Program-made: the position numbers and the translations under genes
Shown: one piece after another, positions 43,802 through 53,341 of the stretch
Numbering within the stretch: position 1 is the stretch's first letter
Layout of the letters: every line of letters begins with the position of its first letter
The notes under the pieces: model-generated
What the model was told of the DNA's origin: nothing
Databases searched by the model: none
What the model saw: only the letters and a program-made list of their open reading frames with translations
Origin: DAOTKC01 sp035449045
Lineage (GTDB): Bacteria; Bacillota; Clostridia; Christensenellales; CAG-917
Length of the DNA: 64,000 bases
Reading direction: 5' to 3'
Assembly: GCA_035449045.1 (NCBI GenBank)
Contig: DAOTKC010000004.1
Location: 7,798 to 71,797, forward strand

Positions 43802-44839
43802 ATGTCTAATCAGCATCAGGTGACTGTTAAGCAAAAGCTGTTTAAGGACGGTCTTATCGCCGAGCCCGGCTATGCCAAGAATATGGTTTGGGAATATAGC
43901 CGCGACGACATCAAGGCAAAGCCGATAAGAATCAAGGAGTGGGACTACTACATCATCACAAATAAAGAATTCGCGCTTGCCCTGACGCTTGCCGACAACG
44001 GCTTTATCGGCGCCATCAGCGCCTCCGTAATCGACTATAAACAACCATTCGAAATTACCAAGACCAAGGTCAACTTATTCCCGATGGGGCGCATGATGTT
44101 TCCCTCGACACCCGAGTCGGGCGACGTCATGTGGCGCAACGACATGACGTGGATGGAGTTTAGAAACGACGGCAAGACGCGCCGCCTTATCGGCGAATAT
44201 ATCGGCTTCGGCAAAAATAAAGAGGACCTCCGCTTCGATGTCACGCTGACGGAATTCCCCGAGGAATATATGGTGATAGCGACGCCATTTAAAAAGCCCT
44301 ATCACTTCTATTTCAACGCCAAAATCAACTGCATGCGCGCCGAAGGGAGTTTTAAGATGGGCGACCGCCTCTTTAAGTTCGACCCCGCCGATTCGCTGGG
44401 CACGCTGGACTGGGGCAGAGGCGTCTGGACTTACGACAACACCTGGTATTGGGGCAGCGCCCAAACAAGGCTTCCCTCGGGCGACACCTTCGGCTTCAAT
44501 ATCGGCTACGGCTTCGGCGACACCTCGCAGGCGACCGAAAATATGCTCTTCTTCAACGGCAAGTCGCATAAGCTCGACGAAGTGGTTTTCAATATACCGC
44601 AAAAAGACGGCCGCGACGACTTCATGTCGCCGTGGACTTTCAGCTCCAACGACGGCAGGTTTGAGACCAGTTTCTATCCCATTGTCGACCGCTACGCGCC
44701 CGTCAATCTGGGCGTAATTGCCATGATACCGCATCAGGTCTTCGGCAAGATGAGCGGCAAAGCGGTCCTTGACGACGGACGGGTCATCGAGTTTTCCGAC
44801 CTTATCTGCTTCGCCGAAAAAGTCCACAACAGATGGTGA
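43802..44839 (+). CDS. DUF2804 family protein
   Basis: A 345-residue cytoplasmic protein, probably a lipocalin-like beta-barrel pair, as in other DUF2804 members. Features that fit are the N-terminal TVKQKLFKDGLIAEPGYAKN, the central GTLDWGRGVWTYDNTWYWGS, and the C-terminal MIPHQVFGKMSGKAVLDDGR. The function is unknown. The strong leader GGGAGGAAATT sets the start at 43802. The stop is TGA. It follows the ZIP gene by 78 bases, with a separate AT-rich promoter-like stretch between. Confidence 0.75.
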   Translation: MSNQHQVTVKQKLFKDGLIAEPGYAKNMVWEYSRDDIKAKPIRIKEWDYYIITNKEFALALTLADNGFIGAISASVIDYKQPFEITKTKVNLFPMGRMMFPSTPESGDVMWRNDMTWMEFRNDGKTRRLIGEYIGFGKNKEDLRFDVTLTEFPEEYMVIATPFKKPYHFYFNAKINCMRAEGSFKMGDRLFKFDPADSLGTLDWGRGVWTYDNTWYWGSAQTRLPSGDTFGFNIGYGFGDTSQATENMLFFNGKSHKLDEVVFNIPQKDGRDDFMSPWTFSSNDGRFETSFYPIVDRYAPVNLGVIAMIPHQVFGKMSGKAVLDDGRVIEFSDLICFAEKVHNRW

Positions 44840-45036
44840 AATGAATTCATAATCGACAAAATAAGGGTTTATCTTGTCGAAAAAGCCGCTTAAAGCTCTT
44901 ATTTGGCAATAAAAAGGCGAAAGGCAAGTAAAAACAATAGAATTTTGTCAGCAAATCAAACGAAAAGCAGTTAGAAAAAAAAGCAAAATTAAAAAAGCAA
45001 ATAAAAAAGGGCAAGTTAAGAAACCCGGAGGTTTTT

Positions 45037-45759
45037 ATGGAATATATCCCCTATATTATTACCGCTCTCGGCGCGGCGGCAGCCGTGCTTTTTATCATCG
45101 TGCGCATTAAGCGCGGCGGCGTTTTGGGCGTCATAACCAAGACGCTGGCGAGCCTGTTCTTTATTGCGGTCGCCGTAGTCGCCACGCTTACTGCTAAGGA
45201 CTCGGGCGAGGCGTATTTCGGCGCTTTCATAATCTTCGGGCTGGTGTTCGGGTTGGTCGGCGACATCGTGCTTGACCTTAAAATCGTCTATCCCGCCGAC
45301 AACGACGCCTGGACCTACACCGGCATGTCATCCTTCGCCGTCGGCCACGTCATGTATCTTTTGGCGTTTCTGCCCCTCGCGGTCAAGCTTCCCAATTTGT
45401 GGATGATTTTTGTCTTTCCCGTCCTCGCGGGTCTTTTGTTCGACGGTGCCGCCGTGCTCGGCGCGCCCAAGATGGGTTTAGATTACGGCAAGTTCAAAAT
45501 CCCCTCGCTGATTTACGCCTTCGAGCTCACCTTTTTAATGAGCTTCGCCTTCGCGCTTTCGATAGCCGACAATTTCGTTTCCAAAAAGTTTATCCTTCTG
45601 TTCGTCGGCGCGTTGCTGTTCTTGATTTCCGACCTCATTTTGTCGCAGCAATACTTTTCCAAAGACGCAAGCAAGCTTAAAAATCCCGTGCTCGTCGCCG
45701 CCAACCATGTGGCTTACTACGCGGCGCAGTTTTTAATCGCGCTGACGGTGGCGGTTTAA
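45037..45759 (+). CDS. YhhN/TMEM86 family membrane protein
   Basis: A 240-residue integral membrane protein with about eight segments. FGLVGDIVLDLK near residue 75 and FLISDLILSQQYF near 190 are the two conserved acidic membrane motifs of the family; the eukaryotic relative TMEM86B is a lysoplasmalogenase. In a Clostridia-type anaerobe, which may contain plasmalogens, such a role is attractive but unproven. The leader is CCCGGAGG. The 197-base spacer before it is A-rich without a gene. Confidence 0.75.
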   Translation: MEYIPYIITALGAAAAVLFIIVRIKRGGVLGVITKTLASLFFIAVAVVATLTAKDSGEAYFGAFIIFGLVFGLVGDIVLDLKIVYPADNDAWTYTGMSSFAVGHVMYLLAFLPLAVKLPNLWMIFVFPVLAGLLFDGAAVLGAPKMGLDYGKFKIPSLIYAFELTFLMSFAFALSIADNFVSKKFILLFVGALLFLISDLILSQQYFSKDASKLKNPVLVAANHVAYYAAQFLIALTVAV

Positions 45760-45808
45760 GGCGTTAAGTTAAAGGGCTTTTACAAAAGCGCGGGGCGAGC
45801 ATAAACTT

Positions 45809-46900
45809 ATGAAAATTATCGTCATCCCCGACAGCTTCAAGGGCACGATTAAAGCGTCCGAGGCGGCGGCAATCATTGCCGCCGAGGCGGCGCGCGTCTA
45901 TCCCTTTGCCGAGATTTCGGAATATCCCATCGCCGACGGCGGTGAGGGCACGCTCGACTGCTTTTTCAAGATTTTGGGCGGGCGATATATCGAAAAAGAG
46001 GTGACGGGCCCCAATTTCAAAAAGATAACGGCTCGCTATCTTGAGGCCGGCGAAACCGCCGTCGTCGAGCTTGCCGAAGCGGCGGGGCTTCCTCTTGCCA
46101 ACCCCAGAGACCCTCTCAACACCACCACTTACGGCGTCGGCGAGCTTATCGGCGCCGCGCTTTCGTCGGGCGCAAAGCGCGTGATTCTGGGCATGGGCGG
46201 CAGCGCAACCAACGACATGGGCGCGGGTATGGCGGCGGCGCTCGGCGTCGTCTTCAAAGATAAAGACGGCCGCCCCTTTATTCCCACGGGCGGCACGCTC
46301 TCCAAGATTGCCAAAATTGAATCCCTTAAAAATCTGAACATAATGGCGCTCTGCGACGTAAAAAACCCGCTCACGGGCGAAAACGGCGCGGCATTCGTCT
46401 ATGCGCCCCAAAAGGGAGCCGATAAAAGAGCCGTTTTAACGCTTGACGACGGCCTTAAGCACGCAAACGACATTTTGAAAAATTACGGCATCGACGTTTC
46501 GGATGTAGAGGGCGCGGGCGCGGCGGGCGGCACGGGCGGCGGCGTTCTCGCCTTTTTGGGCGGCGAGCTTAAGCGCGGCATCGACACAGTTTTGGAGCTT
46601 ATCGGCTTTGGGAAAAAAGCGCGGACGGCCGATTTAATTGTAACGGGCGAGGGCTCGCTGGACCGCCAAAGCTTTTACGGCAAGGTCATCGACGGCATCA
46701 TTAGCCGGAGCGGCGGCACGACGGTGGTTGCCATCGTGGGCATTTCCAAAATCCAAAACCACAGGGATTTCGGCTTGGCCGCCGTCGTCGAGACAAACTA
46801 TCTGCACCGCCCCTTCGAGGAAATTAAGCCCACCGCCAAAGAGGACCTTAAAGCGGCCGCCGCAAAATTCTTTGAAAACCTGCCCGAATATCTGAACTGA
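45809..46900 (+). CDS. glxK: glycerate 2-kinase (GarK/GlxK family)
   Basis: A 363-residue kinase of the glycerate kinase type 1 family, phosphorylating D-glycerate to 2- or 3-phosphoglycerate. Signatures are PDSFKGTIKASEAA at residue 6, IADGGEGTLDCF near 46, GMGGSATNDMGAGMAAALG near 130, and GEGSLDRQSFYGKV near 282. The length is normal. The ribosome-binding site is weak. It stops with TGA directly before a terminator, which also confirms that TGA is read as stop here. It is not linked to other glyoxylate or serine genes in the window. Confidence 0.92.
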   Translation: MKIIVIPDSFKGTIKASEAAAIIAAEAARVYPFAEISEYPIADGGEGTLDCFFKILGGRYIEKEVTGPNFKKITARYLEAGETAVVELAEAAGLPLANPRDPLNTTTYGVGELIGAALSSGAKRVILGMGGSATNDMGAGMAAALGVVFKDKDGRPFIPTGGTLSKIAKIESLKNLNIMALCDVKNPLTGENGAAFVYAPQKGADKRAVLTLDDGLKHANDILKNYGIDVSDVEGAGAAGGTGGGVLAFLGGELKRGIDTVLELIGFGKKARTADLIVTGEGSLDRQSFYGKVIDGIISRSGGTTVVAIVGISKIQNHRDFGLAAVVETNYLHRPFEEIKPTAKEDLKAAAAKFFENLPEYLN

Positions 46901-46921
46901 TTTTTTGCCTTCGCGCATAAA

Positions 46922-46950
46922 ACAAAAAAGCCCTCCTCGGGCTTTTTTCA
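46922..46950 (+). terminator. glycerate kinase terminator
   Basis: Stem AAAAGCCC/GGGCTTTT with a four- to five-base loop and a T-run, 20 bases after the stop codon. Confidence 0.88.
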
Positions 46951-47148
46951 TCCACAGTTATTCATTATTCATTATTAATTATTAATTCGGCGTAAGCCGT
47001 CATCCACCGTTTTTCGTTTTTCGTTGAGCGTTTTTCTTTCGGCGCAACGCGCCGCGTCCACCATTATTCATTATTCATTATTAATTATTAATTCGGCGTA
47101 AGCCGCCATCCACCGTTTTTCGTTTTTCGTTGAGCGTTTTTCATTCGG
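46951..47148 (+). repeat. dispersed intergenic repeat, two nearly identical 92-bp copies
   Basis: Copies at 46951-47042 and 47057-47148. Each runs TCCAC, ATTATTCATTATTAATTATT, AATTCGGCGTAAGCCG, CATCCACCG, TTTTTCGTTTTTCGTTGAGC, GTTTTTC, TTCGG. They are separated by CGCAACGCGCCGCG. This is the most complete form in the window. The second copy ends at the gltX stop codon. Confidence 0.92.
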
Positions 47149-47150
47149 AG

Positions 47151-48587
47151 TTACTCCGCTAGCGCAGCGAGCGCCGAGTTCAAACGCCGCAGGCTTTCAT
47201 CTTTTCCCAAAATATCGAGCATTTCAAAAGCACCTCCCGGCGTGCTCTCGCGGTTGGTCACAGCTATTCGGAGCGGCCAAAGGAGCTGGCCTTTCTTTAG
47301 GGGCGAGGCCTCGGCAAACGCCATGACGGCGTCGTGCAGCGACTGCTGAGTCCATTCCGAAATTCCGCTAAGCAGCGGAATCAGCGCTTTCAGCGCCTCT
47401 TTTGCCGTGGCTCTGTCGGCCTTTTGCTTTTTATTTTCGTAAAGCGCGGCGTCCACGCCGTCGTAGCTATCTAAAAACGCCCACAGCGCCCCGATTTCGG
47501 AGAGAATTTCCACTCTCGGCTGAGTCAGCGGTGCGAGCTTTGTTATAGCGTATTTTTTAGCCGTCTCGGCGAAGTAAGGCTTGGAAACCTCCAAAAAATC
47601 CTCGGGCGAAAGCTCCTTTACATATTGCGCGTTGAGCCATTTCAGCTTAGCCTCGTCGAAGATGGCGGGGGAGTTGTTGAGTCCGTCCACCGAAAAGCGG
47701 GCGATAAGTTCGTCAAGCGTAAATTTTTCGCGGTTTTCCTTGGGGCTCCAGCCTAAAAGCGCGATATAGTTGACGATTGCCTCGGCTAGATAGCCCTTAT
47801 GAATAAAATCTTCAAAGTTGGCGTCGCCGTAGCGCTTGGAGAGCTTTCGCGCCGCATCCTTCATTATGACGGGAAGGTGGATATAGGCGGGACGCTGCCA
47901 GCCGAAGCTGTCATAAATCAAGTTATATTTGGGCGTGCTGGAAAGGTATTCGCTGCCGCGTATGACGTGCGTTATCGCCATCAGGTGGTCGTCGACGACG
48001 TTGGCGAAGTTGTAGGTCGGCATGCCGTCGCTCTTTAAAAGAATGTTGTCCTCGAGGTCGGCGCAGTCTAACTCAATCTCGCCGAAAACCAAATCGGTGT
48101 AGCCGGTCTTGCCGTGTTCGGGAATGTTTTGGCGGATGACGTAGCTTTCGCCGGCGGCGAGCTTTGCTTCAATCTCGCTCTTTGTCAGTTTAAGGCAGTG
48201 CTTGTCGTATTTTTTGACGCCCTTGTCGTCGGCCAGCTCCTCCAAACGCTCCTTGGAGCAGAAGCAGTAATAAGCGCCGCCCAGCTCAACCAGCTTTTTG
48301 GCGTATTTTGTATAGATTTCCTTTCGTTCGCTTTGGATATAGGGCCCAAAGTCGCCGCCGACATCCGGTCCTTCGTCGTGCGTGAGGCCGGCTTTTTTGA
48401 GCGTCGAGAAGATAACGTCTACCGCGCCCTCGATAAAGCGCTCGCGGTCGGTATCCTCTATTCTCAAAATGAACTTGCCGTTATTTGCGCGCGCGAACAA
48501 AAACGCGTAGAGCGCGGTGCGGAGGTTGCCTATGTGCATGAAGCCCGTCGGGCTGGGAGCGAATCTTGTTCTTACTGTGTCCATCAT
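47151..48587 (-). CDS. gltX: glutamyl-tRNA synthetase
   Basis: A 478-residue class I synthetase. The HIGH-type motif is APSPTGFMHIGNLRTALYA at residue 8, and the KMSKS motif is the KLSKR form in ARKLSKRYGD near 243. The C-terminal helical anticodon-binding domain follows. In organisms lacking GlnRS it charges both Glu and Gln tRNAs for amidation; whether that applies here cannot be seen. The ATG at 48587 is preceded by AAGGA. The gene converges on glycerate kinase across the repeat. No T-box leader is visible. Confidence 0.95.
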   Translation of the reverse strand: MMDTVRTRFAPSPTGFMHIGNLRTALYAFLFARANNGKFILRIEDTDRERFIEGAVDVIFSTLKKAGLTHDEGPDVGGDFGPYIQSERKEIYTKYAKKLVELGGAYYCFCSKERLEELADDKGVKKYDKHCLKLTKSEIEAKLAAGESYVIRQNIPEHGKTGYTDLVFGEIELDCADLEDNILLKSDGMPTYNFANVVDDHLMAITHVIRGSEYLSSTPKYNLIYDSFGWQRPAYIHLPVIMKDAARKLSKRYGDANFEDFIHKGYLAEAIVNYIALLGWSPKENREKFTLDELIARFSVDGLNNSPAIFDEAKLKWLNAQYVKELSPEDFLEVSKPYFAETAKKYAITKLAPLTQPRVEILSEIGALWAFLDSYDGVDAALYENKKQKADRATAKEALKALIPLLSGISEWTQQSLHDAVMAFAEASPLKKGQLLWPLRIAVTNRESTPGGAFEMLDILGKDESLRRLNSALAALAE

Positions 48588-48730
48588 GTCCTTACGTTTA
48601 GAAAATATTTTTTTTAGTCGGTAAGCGTCGCCGAATTATGATTTTGTAGGTCTACCAACCGTCATAGCTAATTATATCAAATCACGGCGATTTTTTAGCT
48701 TGGGATTTTTTGATTTTTTCTGATTTTTGC

Positions 48731-49486
48731 TTAATCGTTCTTTTTTTCTTGCGTAAATATCGTGGCGCGGTGTTTGATTTTGGCGCCGTCTAAAAATCTG
48801 TTGCAGTTCTCATCCCAAAATGCCGTCATCCCCGCGTTTCTGAAAGAGAAGCACTCTTCGCCCGCGAAAATTATGTGGTCGTAGAGCGCGATGTTCAAAA
48901 GCTTAAGCAACACCGCAATCATGCCGGTAAGGTCGATGTCGGCGTCGGAGGGCGTGGCATTGCCGCGGGGATGGTTGTGGGCGATGACGACGCTTGACGC
49001 TTTGGCGCGAAGAGCGGCGTTGACTACGACCTTGGCCGAAACCGCCACCGATTTATTGTCGCCCTTTGCAATAAGCTGGGTGTTTATAAGGTTGTCGTGG
49101 ACGTCCAAAGAGATTAAATAGACGGCTTCCTCCGCCAAGCCGTAGAACAGCCGCTTTATGTAATTGGACATCGCCGAATATCCAGTAAGCCGCACCTTGG
49201 CATCAAGAAGCGACTTTTGATATGCTCTCCCTATCGAGGGCATGAGCGTCAGAAACAGCGCGGCGTTTTTAGTCATGCCCTTTACGGCAAACAAATCGTC
49301 GTAGGCGGCGTTCAAGACGTTGGCCAACGAGCCGAAGGCCTCAATCAAGGCGTGCGCTATTGAGTTAGTGTCCTTTCTCGGGATAAAAGCATACAGAATG
49401 TATTCGAGGATTTCGTGAGGTTGCAAACTGTCCAAACCGGAGGATATAATTCTCTCACGCATCCTGTTTCGATGGTCCTCGTGCAT
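48731..49486 (-). CDS. radC: RadC family JAB-domain protein
   Basis: A 251-residue protein. The N-terminal helix-hairpin-helix-like part (MHEDHRNRMRERIISSGLDS) leads to a JAB/MPN domain whose metal motif is HNHPRGNATPSDADIDLT near residue 173. The old DNA-repair assignment is disputed; no clear function is known. The ATG at 49486 is fixed by TAGGAGTAAT; the open frame extends 88 codons upstream through the pepV start region without support. Its promoter overlaps that of pepV. Confidence 0.88.
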   Translation of the reverse strand: MHEDHRNRMRERIISSGLDSLQPHEILEYILYAFIPRKDTNSIAHALIEAFGSLANVLNAAYDDLFAVKGMTKNAALFLTLMPSIGRAYQKSLLDAKVRLTGYSAMSNYIKRLFYGLAEEAVYLISLDVHDNLINTQLIAKGDNKSVAVSAKVVVNAALRAKASSVVIAHNHPRGNATPSDADIDLTGMIAVLLKLLNIALYDHIIFAGEECFSFRNAGMTAFWDENCNRFLDGAKIKHRATIFTQEKKND

Positions 49487-49501
49487 ATTACTCCTAAACA
49501 G

Positions 49502-49566
49502 TTCACTTTTCGGCGTTAAAACAGTATAATAGACTTTACAATAATGATAGCATAAGGCTTTGTCAA
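49502..49566. promoter_or_regulatory. overlapping divergent promoters of radC and pepV
   Basis: Minus strand (radC): -35 TTGACA (49561-49566), 17-base spacer, -10 TATTGT (49538-49543). Plus strand (pepV): -35 TTCACT (49502-49507), 17-base spacer, -10 TATAAT (49525-49530). The two transcripts would overlap head to head. Confidence 0.6.
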
Positions 49567-49592
49567 AATAAAGCAAAAAATAAAGGTAGGGT

Positions 49593-50828
49593 ATGAATTT
49601 GTTTGACGAACTTGTAAATAACACATTGAAGCTTATCGCCTTCCCGTCCGTCAAGGGCGAGGCCGAGGAAGGCGCGCCGTTCGGCCGTGAAAACCGCGGG
49701 GCTCTCGATTTCACGCTGGCGCTCGCAAAAAAGCTGGGCTTTAAAATCAAGGATTTGGACGGCTACGCCGGCTATGCCGAGATAGGCGAGGGCGAGCTTT
49801 TCGCCGTTCTTGGCCACCTCGACGTCGTGCCTTTCGGCGAGGGCTGGACCAAAAGCCCGCTCGGCGAAATCGACGGCGGATATATCTACGGCCGCGGCAT
49901 AATGGACAACAAAGGCCCCACGCTATCGGCGCTCTATGCCGCGAAAAGACTACTCGACGAGGGCTACACGCCCGTTCGGCGCTTAAGGTTCATCTTCGGC
50001 TGCGACGAGGAGAGCGGCGGCTGGGGCTGCATGAAACGCTACGCCGCGACGGAAGAGATGCCCGTGCTCGGCTTTTCGCCCGACTCCGATTTTCCCGTAA
50101 TATTTGCCGAAAAGGGGATAGTGAATTATAAAATTAGCCTTCCCATATCCAAAAACATCAAAATAACCGCCGGCCTTCGCCCCAACGTCGTCCCCAACGC
50201 CTGCGAGGCCGAGGTGAACGGGCTCAAACTTTCGACGAAGGGCACCTCCGCCCATGCCGCCCATCCCGAGCTCGGTGACAACGCGGTTATAAAAATGCTC
50301 AGGATTCTTTCGGGCGAGCACCCCTCGATTAAATTAATTTATGAAAATCTTTCCGATTACTACGGCGAAAACTGCGGTCTCGCCATGTCCGACGAGCCGA
50401 GCGGAAAGCTTACCGTAAACTTAGGAATGATAGGCTGTGAAGAAGAAAAAATTTGGGTCGTCGTCGATATCCGCTATCCCGTCACCAAGACCGAGGACGA
50501 GGTTTTGAAGCGGCTAGCAGACGCCTTCCCCGACGCCGAAATAGAAAAGACGCACTTCCATCTTCCGCTCTATGTCGAAAAGAGCCATCCCTTGGTGCAA
50601 AGCCTGCTCGCATCCTACACGAAAGTTACCGGCGACGCCGCCGAGCCCATTGCCATCGGCGGCGGCACTTACGCCCGCGCCATTCCGGCAGGCGTCGCAT
50701 TCGGCCCTCAGTTCCCCGACGTCACCTCGACCATCCATTCTCCCGACGAGCGCGTAAGCATGGCGGATTTCAGAAAGATGTTTGAAATTTACTACGAGGC
50801 GCTCAAGGAGCTTTGCTTTAAAAAATAG
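49593..50828 (+). CDS. pepV: M20 family dipeptidase (PepV-like)
   Basis: A 411-residue zinc dipeptidase. The metal ligands are seen in VLGHLDVVPFGEGW near residue 72 and GRGIMDNKGPTLSAL near 103, the catalytic Glu pair in FGCDEESGGWGC near 137, an Asp ligand in GFSPDSDFPV near 162 and the last His in SIHSPDERVS-like TIHSPDERVSMADF near 388. It cleaves small peptides in the cytoplasm. It is some 55 residues shorter than lactobacillar PepV, mainly in the lid domain. The leader is GGTAGGG. Confidence 0.88.
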   Translation: MNLFDELVNNTLKLIAFPSVKGEAEEGAPFGRENRGALDFTLALAKKLGFKIKDLDGYAGYAEIGEGELFAVLGHLDVVPFGEGWTKSPLGEIDGGYIYGRGIMDNKGPTLSALYAAKRLLDEGYTPVRRLRFIFGCDEESGGWGCMKRYAATEEMPVLGFSPDSDFPVIFAEKGIVNYKISLPISKNIKITAGLRPNVVPNACEAEVNGLKLSTKGTSAHAAHPELGDNAVIKMLRILSGEHPSIKLIYENLSDYYGENCGLAMSDEPSGKLTVNLGMIGCEEEKIWVVVDIRYPVTKTEDEVLKRLADAFPDAEIEKTHFHLPLYVEKSHPLVQSLLASYTKVTGDAAEPIAIGGGTYARAIPAGVAFGPQFPDVTSTIHSPDERVSMADFRKMFEIYYEALKELCFKK

Positions 50829-50839
50829 CCGAAGCGCCT

Positions 50840-52384
50840 TTATTGCGTCAGGAAGGGAAACTCCGGTTCTACTGCTTTTCCGTGGGGCCGCCGCTCGCCC
50901 ACTATCGGCGCGGCGGCTCCCAGCACTACGTAGCCCTTTATAAAAGCATTGAAAATCGGCGCGGCGGCGCCGCGGCAGCGCGAATCAAAACATTTCATTA
51001 AATCGGCGCTCGTCGCCGTTTTGAATTTATTGTCGCGGTAAAAGTCGGAAAGCGCGTTCAAAAACTGCTTTTCGCCCACGATTTCATAGACGCTTTGAAA
51101 CATGAGCGCACTTTTCATGTAGCAAATCATGATATATTCGCCCTCGGAGATAAACTCGCCGAGCGGACGCTTCATATCGCTTTTGGCGGGCGCCAGCGCC
51201 GCCATATAGACGTTGTAGCTCGAGAGCGCGGCGTCCATCATGCGCTCGTAGGTTTGAGCGGCGCCGCTTCGTTTAAAGTAGAGCGCGACGGAGAAGTCGG
51301 AGAGGCCTTCGTCGAGCCAGGCCTCGGCAATTTGGTTGGTGCCGACGCCGATATACCACCACTGGTGCGCCACCTCGTGAACCAGCGTCTGAGTCTGCGC
51401 TTCGCCCGAAAGCGAATCGGCGATATAAGCCATCGAGCCGTATTCCATGCCGCCCGCGTAAAGCTCGGTTTCGGCGAAGGTGAAAGAGTCGAAAGGGTAT
51501 TCTCCGAAAGCCTCCGAAAACGCCGAAATTGCCGAAACAGCGGTTTTAAGTGTCGTTTTGTGCGCTTCATCATCGAGATAGAAGTAATTTACGTCAATTC
51601 CGTTTATTCTGTCGCTCGCCGACTTAAAGTTTTTTGAAAGCACGACGGCGACGTCGCGGTGCGATTTCGCTTCGATTTCCAGCGTGCGGAGACCGTTTTC
51701 AAAATAGCCCGAAGCCTCGCGGCCGGAGTGCGCCGCTTGGTATTCCTCGGGGAAGGTGAGAGTTAAGTAATAGTCGGCGCATTCCGAGAAAAACGGGTCG
51801 CCGAAAGAATAATAAGGCTCGCAAACAAAGCGGCCGCTCTCAAACACCGCGGCTATCGGGTAAAAGTTGCCGAGGTTGACAGTCGTTTTGGTTATGCCCA
51901 TTCGCGCCGCGCATTCGGGGAGCGTAACCGTGTATTCCATATTGATGTAGACCTCGGCGTTGTTTTTCAAAAGAGAGGGAAGCGTCACGGTGAGAGTGTT
52001 TTGGTCGGCTCCTCCGATTTTATAGTCGGCCGCCTTGCTCCCGACCGAAACCGAAGAAAACTCCACGCCGCCGTAGCTTTCGCCGTTATAGTAGCTCGCC
52101 TTTTTATATTTTGGCGAAACGGCGGGGTAGGCGGCGTCCTTTCTGAAGGCGTTTTGGGGAAGGTTGAAGCAGACCTCGGACAGGTGCCCGCCCGTTCGGT
52201 TTATGTAGACGACCTCCTGGCTGCATTTGAGCGTCTTTGCCTCCGGGTCGAACACCGCGGCAATGTCGTAGACCGTCCGGGCGTCGGCGCCGATGTCGAA
52301 TGATTTTTTAGAGCAAGCCGAAAGAAGGACGACTACAACCAAGAAAAGCATGACAAGCGTCAAAATTATTTTTGTTTTTTTCAT
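50840..52384 (-). CDS. M1 family metallopeptidase, lipoprotein
   Basis: A 514-residue exported zinc aminopeptidase-like protein. The signal ends with the lipobox LLSAC (Cys24), so it is anchored outside the membrane. The gluzincin motif HEVAHQWW and the third ligand in WLDEGLSDF (19 residues later) are near residues 345-370. GGMEYGSMAYI before it is the exopeptidase (GAMEN-type) loop with Met-Glu kept. The N-terminal beta domain is present, while the long C-terminal domain of PepN is absent. The leader is GAGG. It converges on pepV with 11 bases between stops. Confidence 0.9.
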   Translation of the reverse strand: MKKTKIILTLVMLFLVVVVLLSACSKKSFDIGADARTVYDIAAVFDPEAKTLKCSQEVVYINRTGGHLSEVCFNLPQNAFRKDAAYPAVSPKYKKASYYNGESYGGVEFSSVSVGSKAADYKIGGADQNTLTVTLPSLLKNNAEVYINMEYTVTLPECAARMGITKTTVNLGNFYPIAAVFESGRFVCEPYYSFGDPFFSECADYYLTLTFPEEYQAAHSGREASGYFENGLRTLEIEAKSHRDVAVVLSKNFKSASDRINGIDVNYFYLDDEAHKTTLKTAVSAISAFSEAFGEYPFDSFTFAETELYAGGMEYGSMAYIADSLSGEAQTQTLVHEVAHQWWYIGVGTNQIAEAWLDEGLSDFSVALYFKRSGAAQTYERMMDAALSSYNVYMAALAPAKSDMKRPLGEFISEGEYIMICYMKSALMFQSVYEIVGEKQFLNALSDFYRDNKFKTATSADLMKCFDSRCRGAAAPIFNAFIKGYVVLGAAAPIVGERRPHGKAVEPEFPFLTQ

Positions 52385-52495
52385 ATATTAACCTCGCAAA
52401 AAAACCATAATTATAATGAATACTATGTGATAGCGCGCGCGAATATAACGCATTTGGGCGGTTTGGCGCGCCTTCAGGCTTAAACCGAGGTTAAA

Positions 52496-53293
52496 ATGAA
52501 AAAAACGGTCTTAATAGTGGGCGGCTCGTCGGGAATAGGTCGCGCGACGGCGCGGGAGTATCTCAGGCGCGGAGATTTCGTCTACAACGCCTCGCGCTCG
52601 CCCTGCCTCGATACGGGCGTGGTCAATTTCGAGGTCAATGTCGCCTATCCCGATACGCTGGCGGAGGCGGTCGCTCAAATTTTAAAAGAGCGCGGCAAAA
52701 TTGACGTCTTCGTTTATTCGGCGGGATACTCGGCGATGGCGCCGCTTGAATTTTCCGAGGAGTCCGACTCGAGGTATCTTTTCGAGGTCAACTATTGGGG
52801 CTTTGTTGCCGCGGTAAAAACGGTGCTTCCTATAATGAAGCAGCAGGGCGGCGGCAGAATAGTGGCGGTGTCCTCGCTGGGCGGAGTCCTCCCGATTCCC
52901 TTTGAGCACGCCTATTCGGCGTCCAAGGCGGCGCTCAACGCCTTTGTCCGCGACCTAAATTTAGAGCTTCGCCCCTTCAATATAAGAGTAACCGGCGTCA
53001 TGCCCGGCGGCACCAAAACGCCCTTCACCAAAAAGCGCAAGACGATTCCGCCCGAAGAGAGCGGCTACTACGGCGAAAGCTACGCCCGCGCCGTCAAAAA
53101 GCTTGCCAGAGTCGAGCAGGGCGGCATGAACGCCGCGAGGGTGGGGCGAGCAATCGCCAAAAAGGCGGCCCGCCGCCGCCCGCCCATTATATTCGCGCCC
53201 GGCCTCCGCAACAAACTTGCCTCCGCCGCCTCCCGACTTCTCCCCTACAAACTGCAATCTGCCTTCATCCGCACTAAATTCGGCCTCAAATAA
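52496..53293 (+). CDS. short-chain dehydrogenase/reductase
   Basis: A 265-residue SDR. The NAD(P)-binding motif is VGGSSGIGRATAREYL near residue 8, followed by YSAGYS near 75 (the NNAG position) and the catalytic YSASKAALNAFV near 141, with Ser in AVSSLGGVLP near 128. Arg-Ser after the second strand (NASRSPCLD) suggests NADP. The C-terminal 60 residues are basic (KKAARRRPPIIFAP and so on), resembling SDRs that act on lipids. The substrate is unknown. The leader CCGAGGTTAAA matches the unit that is expanded upstream of gyrB. Confidence 0.88.
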   Translation: MKKTVLIVGGSSGIGRATAREYLRRGDFVYNASRSPCLDTGVVNFEVNVAYPDTLAEAVAQILKERGKIDVFVYSAGYSAMAPLEFSEESDSRYLFEVNYWGFVAAVKTVLPIMKQQGGGRIVAVSSLGGVLPIPFEHAYSASKAALNAFVRDLNLELRPFNIRVTGVMPGGTKTPFTKKRKTIPPEESGYYGESYARAVKKLARVEQGGMNAARVGRAIAKKAARRRPPIIFAPGLRNKLASAASRLLPYKLQSAFIRTKFGLK

Positions 53294-53311
53294 TCAATAA
53301 CCCCAAAACAC

Positions 53312-53341
53312 AAAAAAACCGTAGGTGACTACGGTTTTTTA
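53312..53341. terminator. bidirectional terminator between the SDR and glutamate synthase genes
   Basis: Stem AAACCGTAG/CTACGGTTT with a GTGA loop, A-run on the left and T-run on the right. Confidence 0.9.

Noticed and set aside
48731..49750. A 339-residue RadC extended at its N-terminus
   Set aside because: The extra 88 residues read through the pepV promoter and start region; the TAGGAGTAAT-ATG at 49486 gives the normal RadC N-terminus.
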